From NCBI GenBank assembly GCA_021396245.1, contig WNYE01000030.1:248001-312000 (forward strand): 64,000 bases of DNA, read 5' to 3'. Position 1 is the first letter of the stretch. Each line of letters begins with the position of its first letter. The stretch is from Sporothrix humicola (Eukaryota > Ascomycota > Sordariomycetes > Ophiostomatales > Ophiostomataceae). The notes under the pieces were generated by a model. That model worked only from the letters and a program-made list of their open reading frames with translations, was not told the DNA's origin and searched no databases. A program made the position numbers and the translations under genes. Below are positions 23,601 to 37,548 of the stretch, piece by piece.

Positions 23601-25901
23601 GGGGGAAGGAAGATGATAGATCGTGAAAAAGCCGCTGTGGCTCTCATTTCCTTTTCAGAACAGACCCCCACGAACACGGGACGAGCAAATAGGGGAGAAG
23701 ACTTCGGCATCATATGTTCTTGTCGGTGTGAAAAACTGGCGATACAAGTCGTGAGTACTTTCGTGTGAAATCTAGACAAGCCCATGGTTCTTTTCAAAGA
23801 TACTTTCAGCTGTGTTGAGCTGTCAGATGTCAAAGATAGAGGGCCACTAGAAAACTGTTGGTGGCCACCATTTCCCGGTCAATGGAACAAGGGGCTACGA
23901 TATCGTCAAATTGGCTCGTGTCGAGCTTCCCTGTTTGTTTCCTCGTGCTTTGGGAGCTCTGGAGATTTTGGTCCTTGCCTTCTTTGCTAGCAGAAAATTC
24001 TTTTCTTTTTCTTTTCCTTCTTTCGCCACGCCGTGGTCTAAACGCGCAATTCTCCGCAAAAAAGGCGGACAACGAGAAGGCATGAAAGAAATTGGTAAAG
24101 GTGGACCTCACCGTAGAAATCAGGAGCAAGACGGCAGAATGGACGGTAGAGATGAGAAAAAAAACGTGGGTTTGCCTCCCTCTAGCTCCGAATGTCGTAG
24201 CCCACACCTTGGTTCCCTTGTTCTCTCTTTCTTCCACCCCGTTGTATGCGGCTGCCCGGCCCTATTTTGTGTGTCTCTTTTCCCCCTGCATTGCTTTCAA
24301 ACCCTCGGTTTCTGGCTACCGAAATGACACCGAAGAATGAACCGACGGAGGGAGCTGTCCAAATGGCAAATGGCAAAAAGGACGACTGACAAAATAATGG
24401 AGATGGAGGCAAAACAAAACAGCAATTGTATTTGAATTTGCAAACGGCGACACCGCGAGTCGAAGAATTCACATTGAATGAATTTGAATGCATCCATCGA
24501 GGCAAACAAAATGGAGCTTCGTACAGAGAGAAGGGCCGTCGCAGGTGGCGGAATGCGTATCTGCTATTCGTTTATCCCCCTTAACCAAAGAATAGGATTC
24601 GCTCCATTGAGTATCCCGAGTACCTCGTGTATCTGTACTTTATCTCGATTCGATTGATCTACTTTGCCTGTGCCTGTCGATATCTTTTTCAAGAGTGCGT
24701 ATCAATTGGTGATGTCAGGGGTGGTTTGGCCTCCCCCAGATTAGGACTTTCGGAGTAAAAAAAGATTATGTCATTGACATGTGAAAATGTGCAAGGCTAC
24801 CACTTGCAGTGCAGCCACCACCACAAAACCACCGCCAACGCCAAAAACAAAGCCATACACACCCTCGATGCCCCTCTCTAAAAATTTGGAGACTTGCGGC
24901 TCCGGGCGAACAACCGCTTTTAGGGAAAGGCCAGAACGAAATGGGGGTAGGAAAGAAGGGAGAAGATGAAAAAGATGAAAACATCACACCAAATGGTACT
25001 TTCTATCTGATAGGTAACAACTCTTCATATTTTGTCTACTGAGTACCATTCGCTGCTGCAAATTTATTGAGGATATTAGCATGTGTAACTGTCCTACCCC
25101 GTACTTGTCGACTTCACACATGAGATTGCGGAGAAATATTGTCTAGATGGATTCTTCCATACGTGCGTAGGGGCGTGCGGTTGCACATGGCTTTTTCTTT
25201 CTTTCTTCGATCTGTTGTGTATCGACTCTCAATAATGAAATCAGACACGGAAGACAGGGGCCGGGGCTTGAGAAAAACGAGGAACTACGCACCGAATTCC
25301 TGGATAGGAGAAAAACTGATAAAGTAGATTGAATTATCGAATAAACGGCAAAATGGCGGACGGGAGCGCGAACCATTACGAGCCCGTGGACGATCAACGT
25401 GTCAATTGAGTGACCTCATATATTTGGCTGATCGTATACTATGTAGAAGCAGAAGCGTATATCTTTGGATTCTACCGCCCGTCTCTCCCCGAGAACCGTA
25501 TATTGGCATATCAGGGGAGGTAGTAGCGATATTGCGGTGTACAGGTACGCATATACACACACAAGCAGGCCATCGACGATGATACCGGCCCAGTTCATCT
25601 ATTCTTGTGCATCAAGCTCTGTGCACTAACGCGCGTCCGGTTTTATTCATATAAACGATCGCCTCTGCAGATAACGGACTGATACACACAAGGAACAGGG
25701 TAAACCGTAAAGCCCGAGCCGAAATGCGTGTAAATGAAAAGATAGAGAGGCGGTGGAATACATTGATGCTCGCTCTATCTTTCGTTTTTTTGTTTGGATT
25801 TTTGGCATTTAATTGTTGGCACTTTTGATTTTTAGTAAATAGATAAAGAATCGAATAATCTACATCCCAATCGACATTTGTTGGAGAGTACAACCCTCCA
25901 T

Positions 25902-25920
25902 AAAAAAAAAAAAAAAAAAA
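25902..25920 (+). repeat. Poly-A run of 19
   Basis: Nineteen consecutive A residues in non-coding DNA, followed by CTTCC. No adjacent target-site duplication or retroelement body was recognised. Confidence 0.85.
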
Positions 25921-28900
25921 CTTCCATCCCAGACCAGGTTATCCAAGTGTTCGGCGTGTCCGTTTCCCCAGATGCGTCATCAACTGTTTTGTTGTCAACT
26001 GCTCGTATCACAACTAGCAGTTTTTCTCGGCCCTTTCTGATGCTCACGCACGATATAGTTTGGATGAATAAGAGACCACAACCACCAAAATTACAATGGG
26101 GATTTAGGATCAAGTGTGGGTTGTGTGCATTGCATCATGCTATGGCGAAATAGGCAAGTCGAGCCATACCAGGGCCTGCCCCGCGTATCTACGGTGGTCC
26201 CCTTTACACTGTACTTTTGTTTTTTCAACTCTCCACGGCCGTTATGCTAGAAGTCGTGTTGTTCTTTTTAAATCTTGTCAGGGATCGAGATCGGGGAACG
26301 GGGTTTGCTTCGCTTGGGGAAAAAAAAATCAAAATCAACAAGAAACGCCTGTTCTTTGCTGCAGCACGCTGACAAGGCACGCACGCAGCAAAACAACGCA
26401 ACGTTTCCTTTTTACGAGATACTCTTGGACGGCCGTTTCGTGTTGCTCCTTTTCCTTGTCTTCTCCATATCTTACTTTGCATTTTGCTTGTACCTGCCCT
26501 GCACAGACACACACAACCGTAATTTACCCATCTTGTCCCATTTGATCGCCTGCTCAAAGTGGAAGTACACCTTCTCTCTCTTTCATGTCGGATTTTGCTT
26601 TCGCGCTTCTCCAGGTTTTTGTTTGTTGGTTGATTACTTTTTTCAACATTTTCCCCGGCTGTCGGTACCAACTTCGGGGTAAACTAAAAAGATAGGGGAA
26701 ATACGGCGTTACGAGCAAGACCACCAGCGTCGGGGAGTATCGACAAGACAAAAATCAGGAGAGGAAGCGGAGGTGGAAAAGAAAAAGGATTCTGAATTAA
26801 GGCCCGTTGAGCCTTTTTGCTGTTCTCTTCTTGACATGTTTTCTCCTTGAATGTCACCCACACCGAGGGATCCGAATGCGGGGGAAAGACGCCAGCGTGA
26901 CATACGGCGTTGCAAAAGATGCAAAAATATGGGCATGTAATTTCAGATTTTGTTGAACCCTTTCCTTCTTCCCGTTTTGTTGATTATGGTAAGATATGTT
27001 AGAAAGGGGACAAAAGGGTAAACGGTCGCGGTGCGTCGCAGTTGACAGATTGATAGATAGTCTATCGCGCTTGCTGTTTACCCACCGTTTCCACGAATAG
27101 GAATTGCTAAAGGAAGGGGCGAAAGGCAGATTTGGATTCACATTGTCTTCGTATGGAAGGCGCAATGAAAGATTGCTGACTTCACCCACTTTGGTATCTG
27201 ATGTTCAAATGGGATGCGACAGGGAGAAAACCATTACGATTCAGATGTGCAAAATTCAAATAAAATTTCAGAGTAACAGGTATGAGTAAACAATTGCGAT
27301 TACAATTATTTATTTAGGGGCGATCAACAAGAGCATAGGTGTCAGTTCTGAATCGACGACGATTATTCTTTGTTTTTGGCCTTAAATGGCGTCGGGAAAT
27401 CATGGGAAAGAGCGTGCGGCTATTGTTTCCGCCGCAATACTGTGAAGGGCTCAAGTTCTCCGCCAGGTGAGACAGTGATGATAGTGAGCGAGTTTGCGGA
27501 AAGAATGAAGAAAAAAGGGAGACGGTGAGGCGGGGAGCCGATCGGGTCGGCAAACTTCGCTCCAACTCTCCCGACCCTTTTTGAGAGGAAGGAGCGGGAA
27601 TGGGGGGGTGTGAGTTCGGAGTCCTGACTTTTGAGTGGCGTCGGATGGAGTGCGATGTACCATATGGTGCTATTCATAGTACAAAAGCGACTTTGGGGGC
27701 TGCAAATGCCAGGGCCGTCGCTCGTGCTAGCGTAAAGATAGCGTTATCGCGCTCCTTCCTTTTCTTTTCTCGACCAGTCCGGGGTATGTAGTGCTCAAGG
27801 TGCTGAAAGGAGAATGGCGACAAATTGTAAAATCTGGGGGATCTGTTCTGGCTAGTGCCTTTTGAGCACGTTAGGGTGGAAGGAAGGGAAAACAGGGCGC
27901 GAGGGCACATAAGTCACTATTTTAGAGCTAATAGTGCGATTGCTTTAGATTTTGCTGGGATTGTCCGCCTCATCTCCTCATCGCCCTGGGCCTGGCCCAG
28001 ACTCCCACAGGCCATTTCTCCGGGAATTTCCCCTCCAGAAAATCCCCAAGGTAATGATTCACTAACCTTGTAAGCTTTTGCCCAAATGAGTTGCGACAGG
28101 ACATTCACAACGCCAGGCTGCATGACTACATGCGTTAAATGCTTTGTCTGGAACGCCCAGAAAATGATAACACAAGAAACTCTAAACGCGCAGCCGGGTA
28201 TCGACAACAGAATGGACAAGGCCAGACGGAGGAGATAAAGGGATAAAAGGGGGAAATGGCTTGGACTTTCCCCTTTTTGCTCGTTTGTTGACTCTTCCCC
28301 AGGAAAAAAAGCGGGAAACGAGAGACGGACGAGATGGACGGAGATGTGAAGTCTGGGGAAAAGTATGGGGACACGGCATCATGTTCTCTTTTCGCTTTAT
28401 TCTCTTGGAAAGGACACTTATCTTGAAATTGCTTGGAACGGTCTCGGCTGGTCCCCGAGTCGGGGAAGATATTGAAGAAGGGGTTGAGAAACACAAGATA
28501 CAAGGCTGGAGAGCCGGGTGAATGTTCTGCTTCTCGTTTTCCTGTTTGGAAATGTAGATTTATAGCCAAGGCATCAATAGAGATTGCGCGATACGCGATG
28601 CACGATGCGGTGAGAAACGCCACGCGGCTCAATGGAAATACTTTCAAAGTTGGGCTCCTAGACTACGAGTCATTGGATCGAGAGAGAGAGAGAGGCACGA
28701 GTGTCGAATCCTTCTTGTTGCTGGTTGATTGTTTGTTGATAGGACAAGAGATCGCGAGGCGGGCGCGTTATGCGCGAGTTGCTGTGGCTCTGCAAAAGAG
28801 CGGTGGACGGAGACAGCCCGAACGATCGGCGCATTGAAGAAAATAAATCGAAGGAGAAAAAAAAGCCTGCCACAGAAAATGGACATAATTGGGCTGAACG

Positions 28901-31214
28901 GGCTTCACCCGAAGATGCCCTGAATACGAGATATTTTCTTGTCTTTTTTGACCTTTTGTCTCGTCTTTACCTCTATATACATGCCCCCTTTAATATATTT
29001 ACCAATAAGTGTGCATCCATGATGCAGGTCAGCCCCGGACAAGCTGAGACGGTTGCTTATGTGGCAAAGCAGAGAAGACGGCTTGGGTCACGATAAGAGA
29101 TACGTCGCATCTCTGTACATACATATTTCTTGTCAGATACGCGCGCGCGTTCAAGGGGAAAGGAGTGTGTGAGATGATGACAACTGTTTATGTGTATGGG
29201 TGTCGTGGCAGGGTATTAATTACTCCATAAACGTAAGGAATAACGAGATACTCCGTATCTCGGCAGATTTCTGGGGAAGCCGATAGAAGGCCACACACAG
29301 TCAGAGTGTTAAAGGAGGCTTAGACTGGAGCTGACGTTAAGAGAAAAAGTGTCAACGAAAAGAGGGTGGGCAGCTAGAAAACCTGGGGGTGACACACTTG
29401 GCAATTCGCTGTGTCTTTTGAAATTTAATAAACTGATTTAATAAATCATAAGTAACAGAGACAAATGGTTGGGTCCTGCTCTTTGTTTCTTTTGCTTTTT
29501 GCCCAGGCCAGGCAGCAGAGTCCCGTCTTGTTTTCTTCTGATACGAGACTATGTGCGACCAACGGGAGCAAAGAACAGTGAAGCAATATATCTTTGCCTT
29601 AATTCTTGGATGCCGTTTCTTTCTTTTTCCTCGCCTCGCAATGCTTCCATGACCTTTGCGGCTGGACCTGGTCTCAAAATGCAATATTCAAAAGATTCAT
29701 AAATTGTGTGTCTGGCCCTGGCTGGGCACCAGGGGCAAAAATACACACACAACAGAACAGGGGCGGGTCCGCAGCCCAACAGCTCAACCCCCACGTTTGT
29801 TGTCGTTTTGTTTTTCCGACGAAAGGGTTGAACCAGGGGGGCGTGGGTGTACTTTGCAAAACCCACAAAAATCGACTGAGTACGGGGTAATAGCGCGATA
29901 GGCAGATGGCGTTAGGAGGACAGGAAAAGACGAAGGGGACGAAAAAGAAAAGAAAGGAGAAGACGAGGCGAGACATAACAGGAAGGACAAGAAACAAGAA
30001 AATGGCATCAACAGAGGCGTAATTCCTCATTTTGGGCTTCGGCAACAAGGAAATGAGATGAGAAGACAAGTATTGTCGAGAATGGAGAGTATTGGCCTGG
30101 CTTGCCTTGTCGTCAGCGAATGATCGTGTCAACGAGTCAGGAGGCAATAAACAGAAATGATAGCTTGGTATGTCTTTGTTAAGAAACCGCCGTGATTCTC
30201 TGTTTGTTTTTTCTCTTTTGTTTGTATTCCTGTCTATTCCCGTGAGACACACTCCGTAGTGAAAGGGATGAACAGGCTCGAAATCAAAATGAAAAGCAGA
30301 TATGGAATATGAGGGAAGCGAACAGAACGGTTGGAAAGAGTCAGACAGACGTGTGAGGTGAGCCGGCTTCATCAAGCGGTAATTCTTGGAAGAGATAGCC
30401 GAAGTCGTTTTGATTGCTGTTTGCAAGGACCGTTTTCCATTCAGCGCTGGAAAATGGACAACGTGCCACTCCACCCCCACTGATAAAGGAATGAGACAGC
30501 GCTGTAATCATAGCGGCCTCTTTTGGGCAGGAGAAACGGCCAGGCTATTGCTTGCTTCTTTCCACCTCACAGTGACACACACAACAGCGTATTTGGAAGG
30601 AAAAACACGGGGCGACTGGGGGTTCGATGATTTTTTTTGGCGGGGAAGGTGCCTTCTGTACATCGCTGAGCAAGGACGAGTGAGTAGTGACAGATAGATA
30701 GGGCAGGAGGGGTGGATCTAGTAAATTGCGGACATGATGTGCACTACCACTTCCCCCGAGACGATACGCAGCAAAAGACAGCGAGGGAAGGTGTGAGCGA
30801 CAAGAGACAACCGCCCAAAGAGGGATACTCCGCAAAAATGAACCTGCTGGCTCCTGTACAAGTACACGACGGCCTTCGGGGCTCCTCCGCAAAAGCCAAA
30901 GTCAAGGCTCCGTGTTTCCAAGGGCCTGCCTTCCAAGATGCCAGGCGCGGTCCAGCCTACCTAACGTGTCTTACCGCGTTATCCAACGACGAGAAGGCGA
31001 CAAGATGAGGGCAAGCGAAATGCGGGATGTCGGACCAAGAAGCTCATGCCAGTTTCTCGTCTTCGTTTCGTTTCGCTTCTGACAGCGTGGCTCTGTGCTG
31101 TTGTATCTTGGGGTAAAGAATGAAGAATGGGGACTAGTGAAATCGCAGGAGATATCCCAGTTTTGCGTAGAAACAAACCGCCACCGGGGAATGTTCGCAC
31201 GATAGGGCGAGAGG

Positions 31215-31238
31215 AGCACAAGAGCACAAGAGCACAAG
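31215..31238. repeat. Three tandem copies of AGCACAAG
   Basis: The octamer AGCACAAG occurs three times in a row, followed by a degenerate fourth copy (AGCGCAGG). It is a short microsatellite-like repeat in non-coding DNA. Confidence 0.75.
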
Positions 31239-34200
31239 AGCGCAGGAGAGGGAAGGAAACAGGGAAGCATCGTGTCCTCTTTTCGTGAGGTCCCGCCTTC
31301 CTGGTCCTTCACGATACACAGTCAAAATAGGAAAGAGCAAGGCCCAAAAAGGCAATTGCAAAAGCATAGCTGGGGGTCCTTCCTCGCCCCGTTCCAATAC
31401 GCAATTCAAAATCAAGATAACGTTTTGTTTCGGTGGGCAAAGATTGGCATGGAGGGATATCGGAATCCTTCCACCCTCTTTTGCAGATGGAGAGCTGAAA
31501 AGGCTAAAAGGGAAATAGAGCGACAGGTCGAGTGTCCCCAGAGTGCCACATCATGAAGACGATCCAGAGACATGGAGCAATCTTTGACTCTCGACGACTC
31601 CAGTGGAAAAGATAGCCGGTTTTCCTTGCTGTGGCCAGTTTGTATCTGGCCTTGCACAATATGGGGAAGGAAAGACGGAGAAAATGGTGTTTGCGATCGG
31701 TTCCGATATGCCCCGATATCTTGTCCTTGAGGCTGGTGGGAGAGCACGTTGGTGAAGAAGGAGCGACCTTCGCCTCAAGTCACCGTTTTGAGCCACCGTT
31801 TTGCAATTCTGGGCCTTTAGTGAGGGAAACGTTACGATGTCCTTCCATCGCCTATTGCACTTTTGCCTACCGCCTATTGCTATTCGGGAGCGTAGTCCGT
31901 TAACCCGCAAGGAAAAGTTTTCTCACGCTTAGCCCCAAGCTTCCCCATGTAACTCGCCGAGAAAGATGCGCTTATGGGGGAGGCACAGTTTCCCAGCGAG
32001 TTTCTCCGAGCATCGAGCGTGCTTTCCCCTTGAGCACGCCTTTCCCGCCTCCCGCCTTCCGCCATCCGCCATAACTAAAGAAACTTTTTCTAGGCCATTT
32101 TCTCCTTCTCCCATTCCCCCTTATCTCCTTAGCCTCACCCCACAAAAACGCTTCTTCCGGATCAGGAACACCGAAACACCGAGGCGACCCAGGAAAGGCA
32201 GGCATGATGGGAGAACGAGATGTATCTTTTCAGGGGAGGCTCTCGAGACTCGTTCACAGGCTTGCGAGGTCTAGACAAGGCAGGAGCGAGGCAAAGTGGT
32301 GACAAAATTACCCCGTACCTTTCGCCTCATTTTCTGGGTCGTTGTACCTAAGCAGCTAGGTGGCACAGGAAACGAAGCATAAGAAACCAGGCACAGGGGA
32401 AAAGGTACGAAGACGAAGGACTTGTAATCTGACGACTTCCGAGGGCACCTCTATGAACTGGTCAAAGTTGACAGCCCTCACTGGCATTGACATCATGACT
32501 TGCAATGATGGAAGAGCATGCGAGGAGAAGGCACATCGCTCTTTCCCATCTTAAATCGTCTATCAAACTATCGGACATCGTAGATTTCAACATCATCGAC
32601 TTTGGTTGGTGCTTTATTTCCTCCCAAGATAGGCGTTACTCAGTCGCAATATGAGGTAGCCTTCTCCTTGCAGATCAGCAGCCGCGCCGTGTCCTGGCCC
32701 TGTCGACGACGTATTGCTTCCCCTCATATCAAATACAACCCCCCACACTTTTGGCCGCCTCCCTTGTTGCAGCTCAATTTATATTTTATTTTTATATTTT
32801 TGATTATATATGGTCCACGGAGTACGTCGTACTGAGAACAACTTGATATTTTCCCACCAGAGCGCGAGATGTGACGGAGGTTAATTGGCTCGGCAGACGT
32901 CGTCAATTGACATCGGGGAAAGACGATCTCCTGTAAGATACTTTGGACACCTACGTTTTACCTTTCCGCATTGGATGACAGGTACGAATCCGAGTTTGGG
33001 AATTGTGATGAGCGAGCACGCAACAATACATGCCAGCGGTTGCTTCTTTGCTGCCTCAAAATGTGAGTGAGAGCGCGAAAGGCCGAGCGGAGAGACACAA
33101 AAAGGCAAAACGGCAAGGGGAAAAACGTCAGAGTCGAAGGAACAGGGCCAAGGCAGGGCAGGGGAAAAGGAAAAAAAGGGTTCTCGTAAAACCTGTGAAA
33201 TATCCACTTTGTGATATCGCTAGGCCTTGCTCTTTGACTCTTTTCGCATTCTTTCATGCCTTTCTCGTCACAAAGAAAGAAAAATGTGGAAAGGGATAAT
33301 AAGAGAGGTAGCAAAGACAGGAGAACAGTCACTCGGGGGGCAAATTCCATGATAAAACCCTTGTCTTATGTCTTGTTTGTTTGATGGCGAATGGGAAAAG
33401 CGAATAACCGGGATTTACCACGACGACGTGTCTGATTCCGAGTTTCTGTTCGAAATCCGGAATACTCAAAGGAGGAAACCATTTTGATGAACAAAAAGAA
33501 AAAAAGAAAAAAAATGTGACAGAGGACACAGAGGGGAGCGAGCAAAAGAAATCACCAGATAAACACACCACAATTTGTCGCTGGCCTTATCCTTGCAGCA
33601 CTCTCGGAAGCATACATTCCCCCTGGTTTGGTTTCCCCGTGTTTTCCAGTCTGCTGGGGAGCACTAGGAAATATCGATTGGACTCTACAGAATACACAGC
33701 GTATTTGATGCGGAGATAGCCCGTATTTCTTGGCTTGTAGTTAACTGTGTGTACGGAGTATTCCATATTTCTCATTACTCAACAAGACGTTTCCAAGAAA
33801 ACACCAAGCCCGACGGATGATGGAAGACTGTGTTTTCCAGCTTTTCTTGACAACGTAAGATGCAAAGGAACCGCAATGGCGTGCGCACGACGTCTTTGCT
33901 GCTGCGCAATACTAGGGCCGACTGCCGCCATTCTGTGCTCATTTTCCCGACCCCCAGACCGTCTTTTTGCTCGCCCTACCTTGCTGTAATTTGTGACTGG
34001 TCTAGGGTTTCTCCTCCTACTCCAGTGGATTTCAGTTCAGCCGCTGTATGCCGTAAAACACCGCTTACCCTGTCTCCCTGTATCTTACATTTGTTGCATT
34101 GGTTGATTTTGCGGACTGTGATGTCGTATCTTTTGTGATATCTCATTCTCGGTCCGTGTTCTCTCACATTTTCTTTGGCATTAACGCCCCTATCTCACAA

Positions 34201-34965
34201 TACGCTATCAACGTAGGGAGCTGTTACTCCACGGAGAAAATACGGTGCTCCTTTTTTTCACGGATTTCATTCATTTTCTTTCATTTTTTATTTGTCCGGT
34301 GCTGGGCTTGAAGCCATCGTCGGATTTACATTGAGATCACTACGTCCGTTATCTCTTTGCACTCTATTTTCTCAATAGCGCCTTTGCTGTCGAGTCGGGG
34401 ATTTTTTATTTTAAAAAATTTCACCCACTAATCCAGAACCAGTATTGCTTCAGAGCACGTTTTTTGTCTTTCTTTGTCGGACTCTTTCTCGTCTTCTCAC
34501 AAATTCTCGCTATCATTCCCCTTGTATTCTTTGACCTCGTTTTGCGCTTTGAACTGGTTGAAAGGCCCTCTTCACGCCCCTTGGCGCATTTCTTCCCCGT
34601 TCAGGCTTCCCTTTCGCCCTGCGAAAAAGCAAGCTGGGGTATCTCGGTCCGCCCTGAGACCGCTTGCTCCCACATCCCCCGTAACGCGCACCCCTCCATT
34701 CCCTCATTCCCCCTTGCGGTTTCTTTTCTTCTTTTTCCTTTTTTCATCACTTTGACTTGGCGGCGGGTTTGGCGGTATCTCACTTCGCACGGAGAAATAT
34801 AGTGGACGGGCTTGAGGCTGTTTAGGCCCTGGTCTTTGATTTCTAGGCCTTTGAATCTGTATGTAAGGAAATGATCACCCTCGAAAGAGCAGATCACTGG
34901 GTGCTGAGAGAACGTGCTCGCACTCCAGGCCTCTAGACCTGCCTTACCCCATGGTTCCGTTTTAG

Positions 34966-34986
34966 ATACGGAGTAATACTCCGTAT
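34966..34986. repeat. Inverted pair of the ACGGAGT motif
   Basis: ATACGGAGT (34966-34974) and ACTCCGTAT (34978-34986) are perfect inverted repeats separated by three bases. This is the second inverted-pair form of the motif recurring through the desert and lies 2.6 kb upstream of creA. Confidence 0.7.
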
Positions 34987-36674
34987 TTATTTACTGGGGG
35001 AGTCTGGGTTGGGGAAGACATTCTTTCGTAATGAATACGTCGTACATTCAAATACAAAGTCCAAAAAAAACGAGACAGAAAAAAAAAAGGCATGGTCAAA
35101 CAATTCAAAAATAGAGGTGTGCAGTATTGCGTGTTGTGACCACCTTCTGTTGCTTCTGTTGGCTTGTATGACCACACTTGGTCGTACTCGTGGCTTGTGT
35201 GTGCTGTGTGCCTGTTGCTCTTTTCCTTGTCTTTTTTAACCTGTCTGTTTGTATCAAAGGAGGCCTGCTGGACAGTGTCACGCATTCTTTGCCAGACCGC
35301 ATGATCCATATGTCTCGACTGAGGCACACGAGGGTGCAGGGCGTAATGAGTGTTGTGCATGTGCATACAAGTGCAAAAAAGAAACGGTATACGACTCGCG
35401 ATACTTGCACATATATTTTATCTCATGTACGCAGATATAACATATTGCCTCTTTGACATGCCCGAAAAAGGGGTTTCCGTCGTGAAGCGAGCTGAGAAGC
35501 GAGCAGCCGAAAACCCCGGCATCTGGCAACGATCCAAAGGAAGAAGCTCAAACACTGAAAACAGAAACAGACGAGCAGCGTTCCGGGGCAGACAGGGACC
35601 TGGTGCCGGGACGTGGGAGGCCACAAGGTCAGGGGGGCGCAAATATGGAGAGAAAAGCGTGGGGAGGTCTTTGAGTGTGTGTCTTGTTGATGGGGTTGAC
35701 CGCAACCAGAAATAGAAATCACAGGTGTGCCTGGGTGTGCTTGGGAGAAACAGCCCATATCTCCTCAATATCGGCTCCCAGCCAGTCAATACCCTCATCC
35801 TCTCTCCCACCTTGCCCCCCGTGTTGTGATAGGAGAATAAAGACACGGACGGCACAGTGGCCTGGTCGAGCGACCGTCCCCCCTTTCCCGTACATCGTGG
35901 GGTGCTTGTCTTGACTCTGGTATTTTCTTAATATTTTTTTTTTCTTTTTCTTTTTTTCATCTCCATCGCGGGACGAGGCATCCTCATCACCGACCGAGAG
36001 CCAAAGCTGGAATGAAACGCGCTCACTGCGCCCATCTCACTTGCAAAGGACCCAGGAGCCAGCCAGTCGCGGTTGCGCGAGCTCACGGAACTATCACACA
36101 CACACATTGTGTACTCCGTACTGTTGTATGTGTATGTAAGTACTTCCATACAAACGGTATCAGGGCCGTTGCGAGCGCCAGTAGTCGTGACCGCGCCCCC
36201 TGGCTACGGTGACTGTGAACCAACAAATGACAAGATACACCCGAAAGTGAGAGGTACCAGGCACCCGACACCATCCAAACAGGAACCCCAGATGGAGCAC
36301 TCCGCAAACCAGCGGCTGCTCACGTATCTTCAGTTTTCGTTGGAGAGCATCTCTCCACGGCTGACTGGCTAAGATAGGCTACTTTACTGTAGATAGGCAG
36401 GCGTCGTATATCCTGCGGTCCACGAATCGTAGGGCGACCGGTGGCAGTGGTCGTCTCTCCAAGAATGGCGCAAGCTGAGTCTTTTGCTGCTCGTAACGGA
36501 GGGGTGTTCGCTTCCCCGGGTAAGATAGGAGGAAAATGGGAAATGGAAAGGAAATGCACTTCACGAAGGCTAGGCCTCCGTTTAGCACTGTCTGGGCAAG
36601 CGCAGATTTGGGGAGATGGTGCGAGGGCGCCCACACCGTCTCCGTCTTGTTCCCTCCGTTCTGCTTCGACGTCG

Positions 36675-36947
36675 CCCCACGCCCCACGCCATCGCTCTTG
36701 CCCTCTGCCAAAGCCATACGCCCCCTCGCGCTGTCCCCCGTGGTACAGGGGTACGTACCTTCTGGACCTTCTACCCCGTTCTTTCCCTTCCACACACCCG
36801 CCCTCGCTGAGCCAGTCGTGACATGCCACCCACACCCGCCCATATGCCAGAATATCGTGCACACCACACTCCCTACACCCCACCCCCTCCCTCGCTCTTT
36901 CCCCCCGTCCTCCTCACAAACCAACTCACGCCCAGGCTGCTCCCCAC
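36675..36947 (-). promoter_or_regulatory. Cluster of GTGGGG sites upstream of creA (candidate CreA autoregulation)
   Basis: CCCCAC on the plus strand, which is GTGGGG on the minus strand, occurs at 36675-36680, 36682-36687, 36878-36883 and 36942-36947. The first two are one base apart. GTGGGG fits the CreA/Mig1 consensus SYGGRG, and closely spaced pairs are the form known to bind CreA functionally. The sites lie 0.6-0.9 kb upstream of the creA start codon. The region is C-rich, so chance occurrence is a real alternative. Confidence 0.35.
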
Positions 36948-37065
36948 ATGTACCCCCCCATCTCAGCGAAAAGCAACAGCGAGGGAAAGAACAAAAAAAA
37001 AAAAAAATAGGCCCTTTACCTACCGACCCCGGCCGGCCATACCTTCCCTCCCAACACTCCCATGC

Positions 37066-37548
37066 CCACCCCCAAAAGGCCATTTAAAAACCATACCCGC
37101 TCCTTCCCCCTCTGGAAAAAAACATAAGAAAAAGACCTCTTCCGAATTTCTGTTTCTTTTCTCTCCTCTTTTTTTCTCTCTTCCCTCCTCTTCTTCTCTC
37201 CTACCCACTACCTCGCCAGCATACTCTCACACCAGGACATATTGCATCCAGCCTCACGACACTTGGACATAGCGTAGCCATAACCAGCAACACCAGCATT
37301 CGCTCTCATAACGCATTCACCCATTTTCACAAGGAAGCCCCTCGCCGTTTTCTTTCCCACCAAAATTCACACGCGATAACAACGCTCGTTCTCTCACCAA
37401 AAAACGACATTCGGAATTTTGTAACTTTTTAAAGAGTAAAGGGTACAGGCACATTATCTCTGCCTCGGACCTACTCCTTTCACCCTCACCCTCCTCGCCT
37501 GCCCCGTCATCTGGACTGTTTCTGCCCAGAGCCAAACGACGGCCCTCA
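37066..37548 (+). promoter_or_regulatory. ATG-free pyrimidine-rich 5' leader of creA
   Basis: The last ATG before the creA start is at 37062. The following 480-odd nt contain none, although about seven would be expected by chance. The stretch 37130-37215 is almost pure C and T. Both features fit a long 5' untranslated leader and core promoter pyrimidine tract. The transcription start is not identifiable. Further upstream an open frame of 149 codons (36823-37272, Pro-rich) could act as an upstream ORF only if transcription starts earlier. Confidence 0.5.

Larger units (their letters stand above)
12404..37065. other. Large gene desert upstream of creA
   Basis: About 24.7 kb in which I find no gene that I can support. 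Open frames are short, occur equally on both strands and in overlapping frames, show no recognisable domains and lack the GC-rich codon bias of the flanking genes. Composition alternates between pyrimidine- and purine-rich tracts. No tRNA T-loop/A-box pairs, rRNA or transposon genes were seen. Small repeats, poly-A runs and the TACGGAGTA motif are listed separately. Unannotated non-coding transcripts or small multi-exon genes could be hidden here. Confidence 0.6.

Noticed and set aside
36823..37272. 149-codon Pro-rich frame upstream of creA
   Set aside because: Pyrimidine-rich low-complexity sequence in the probable promoter; could be an upstream ORF only if transcription starts further left, which I cannot show.
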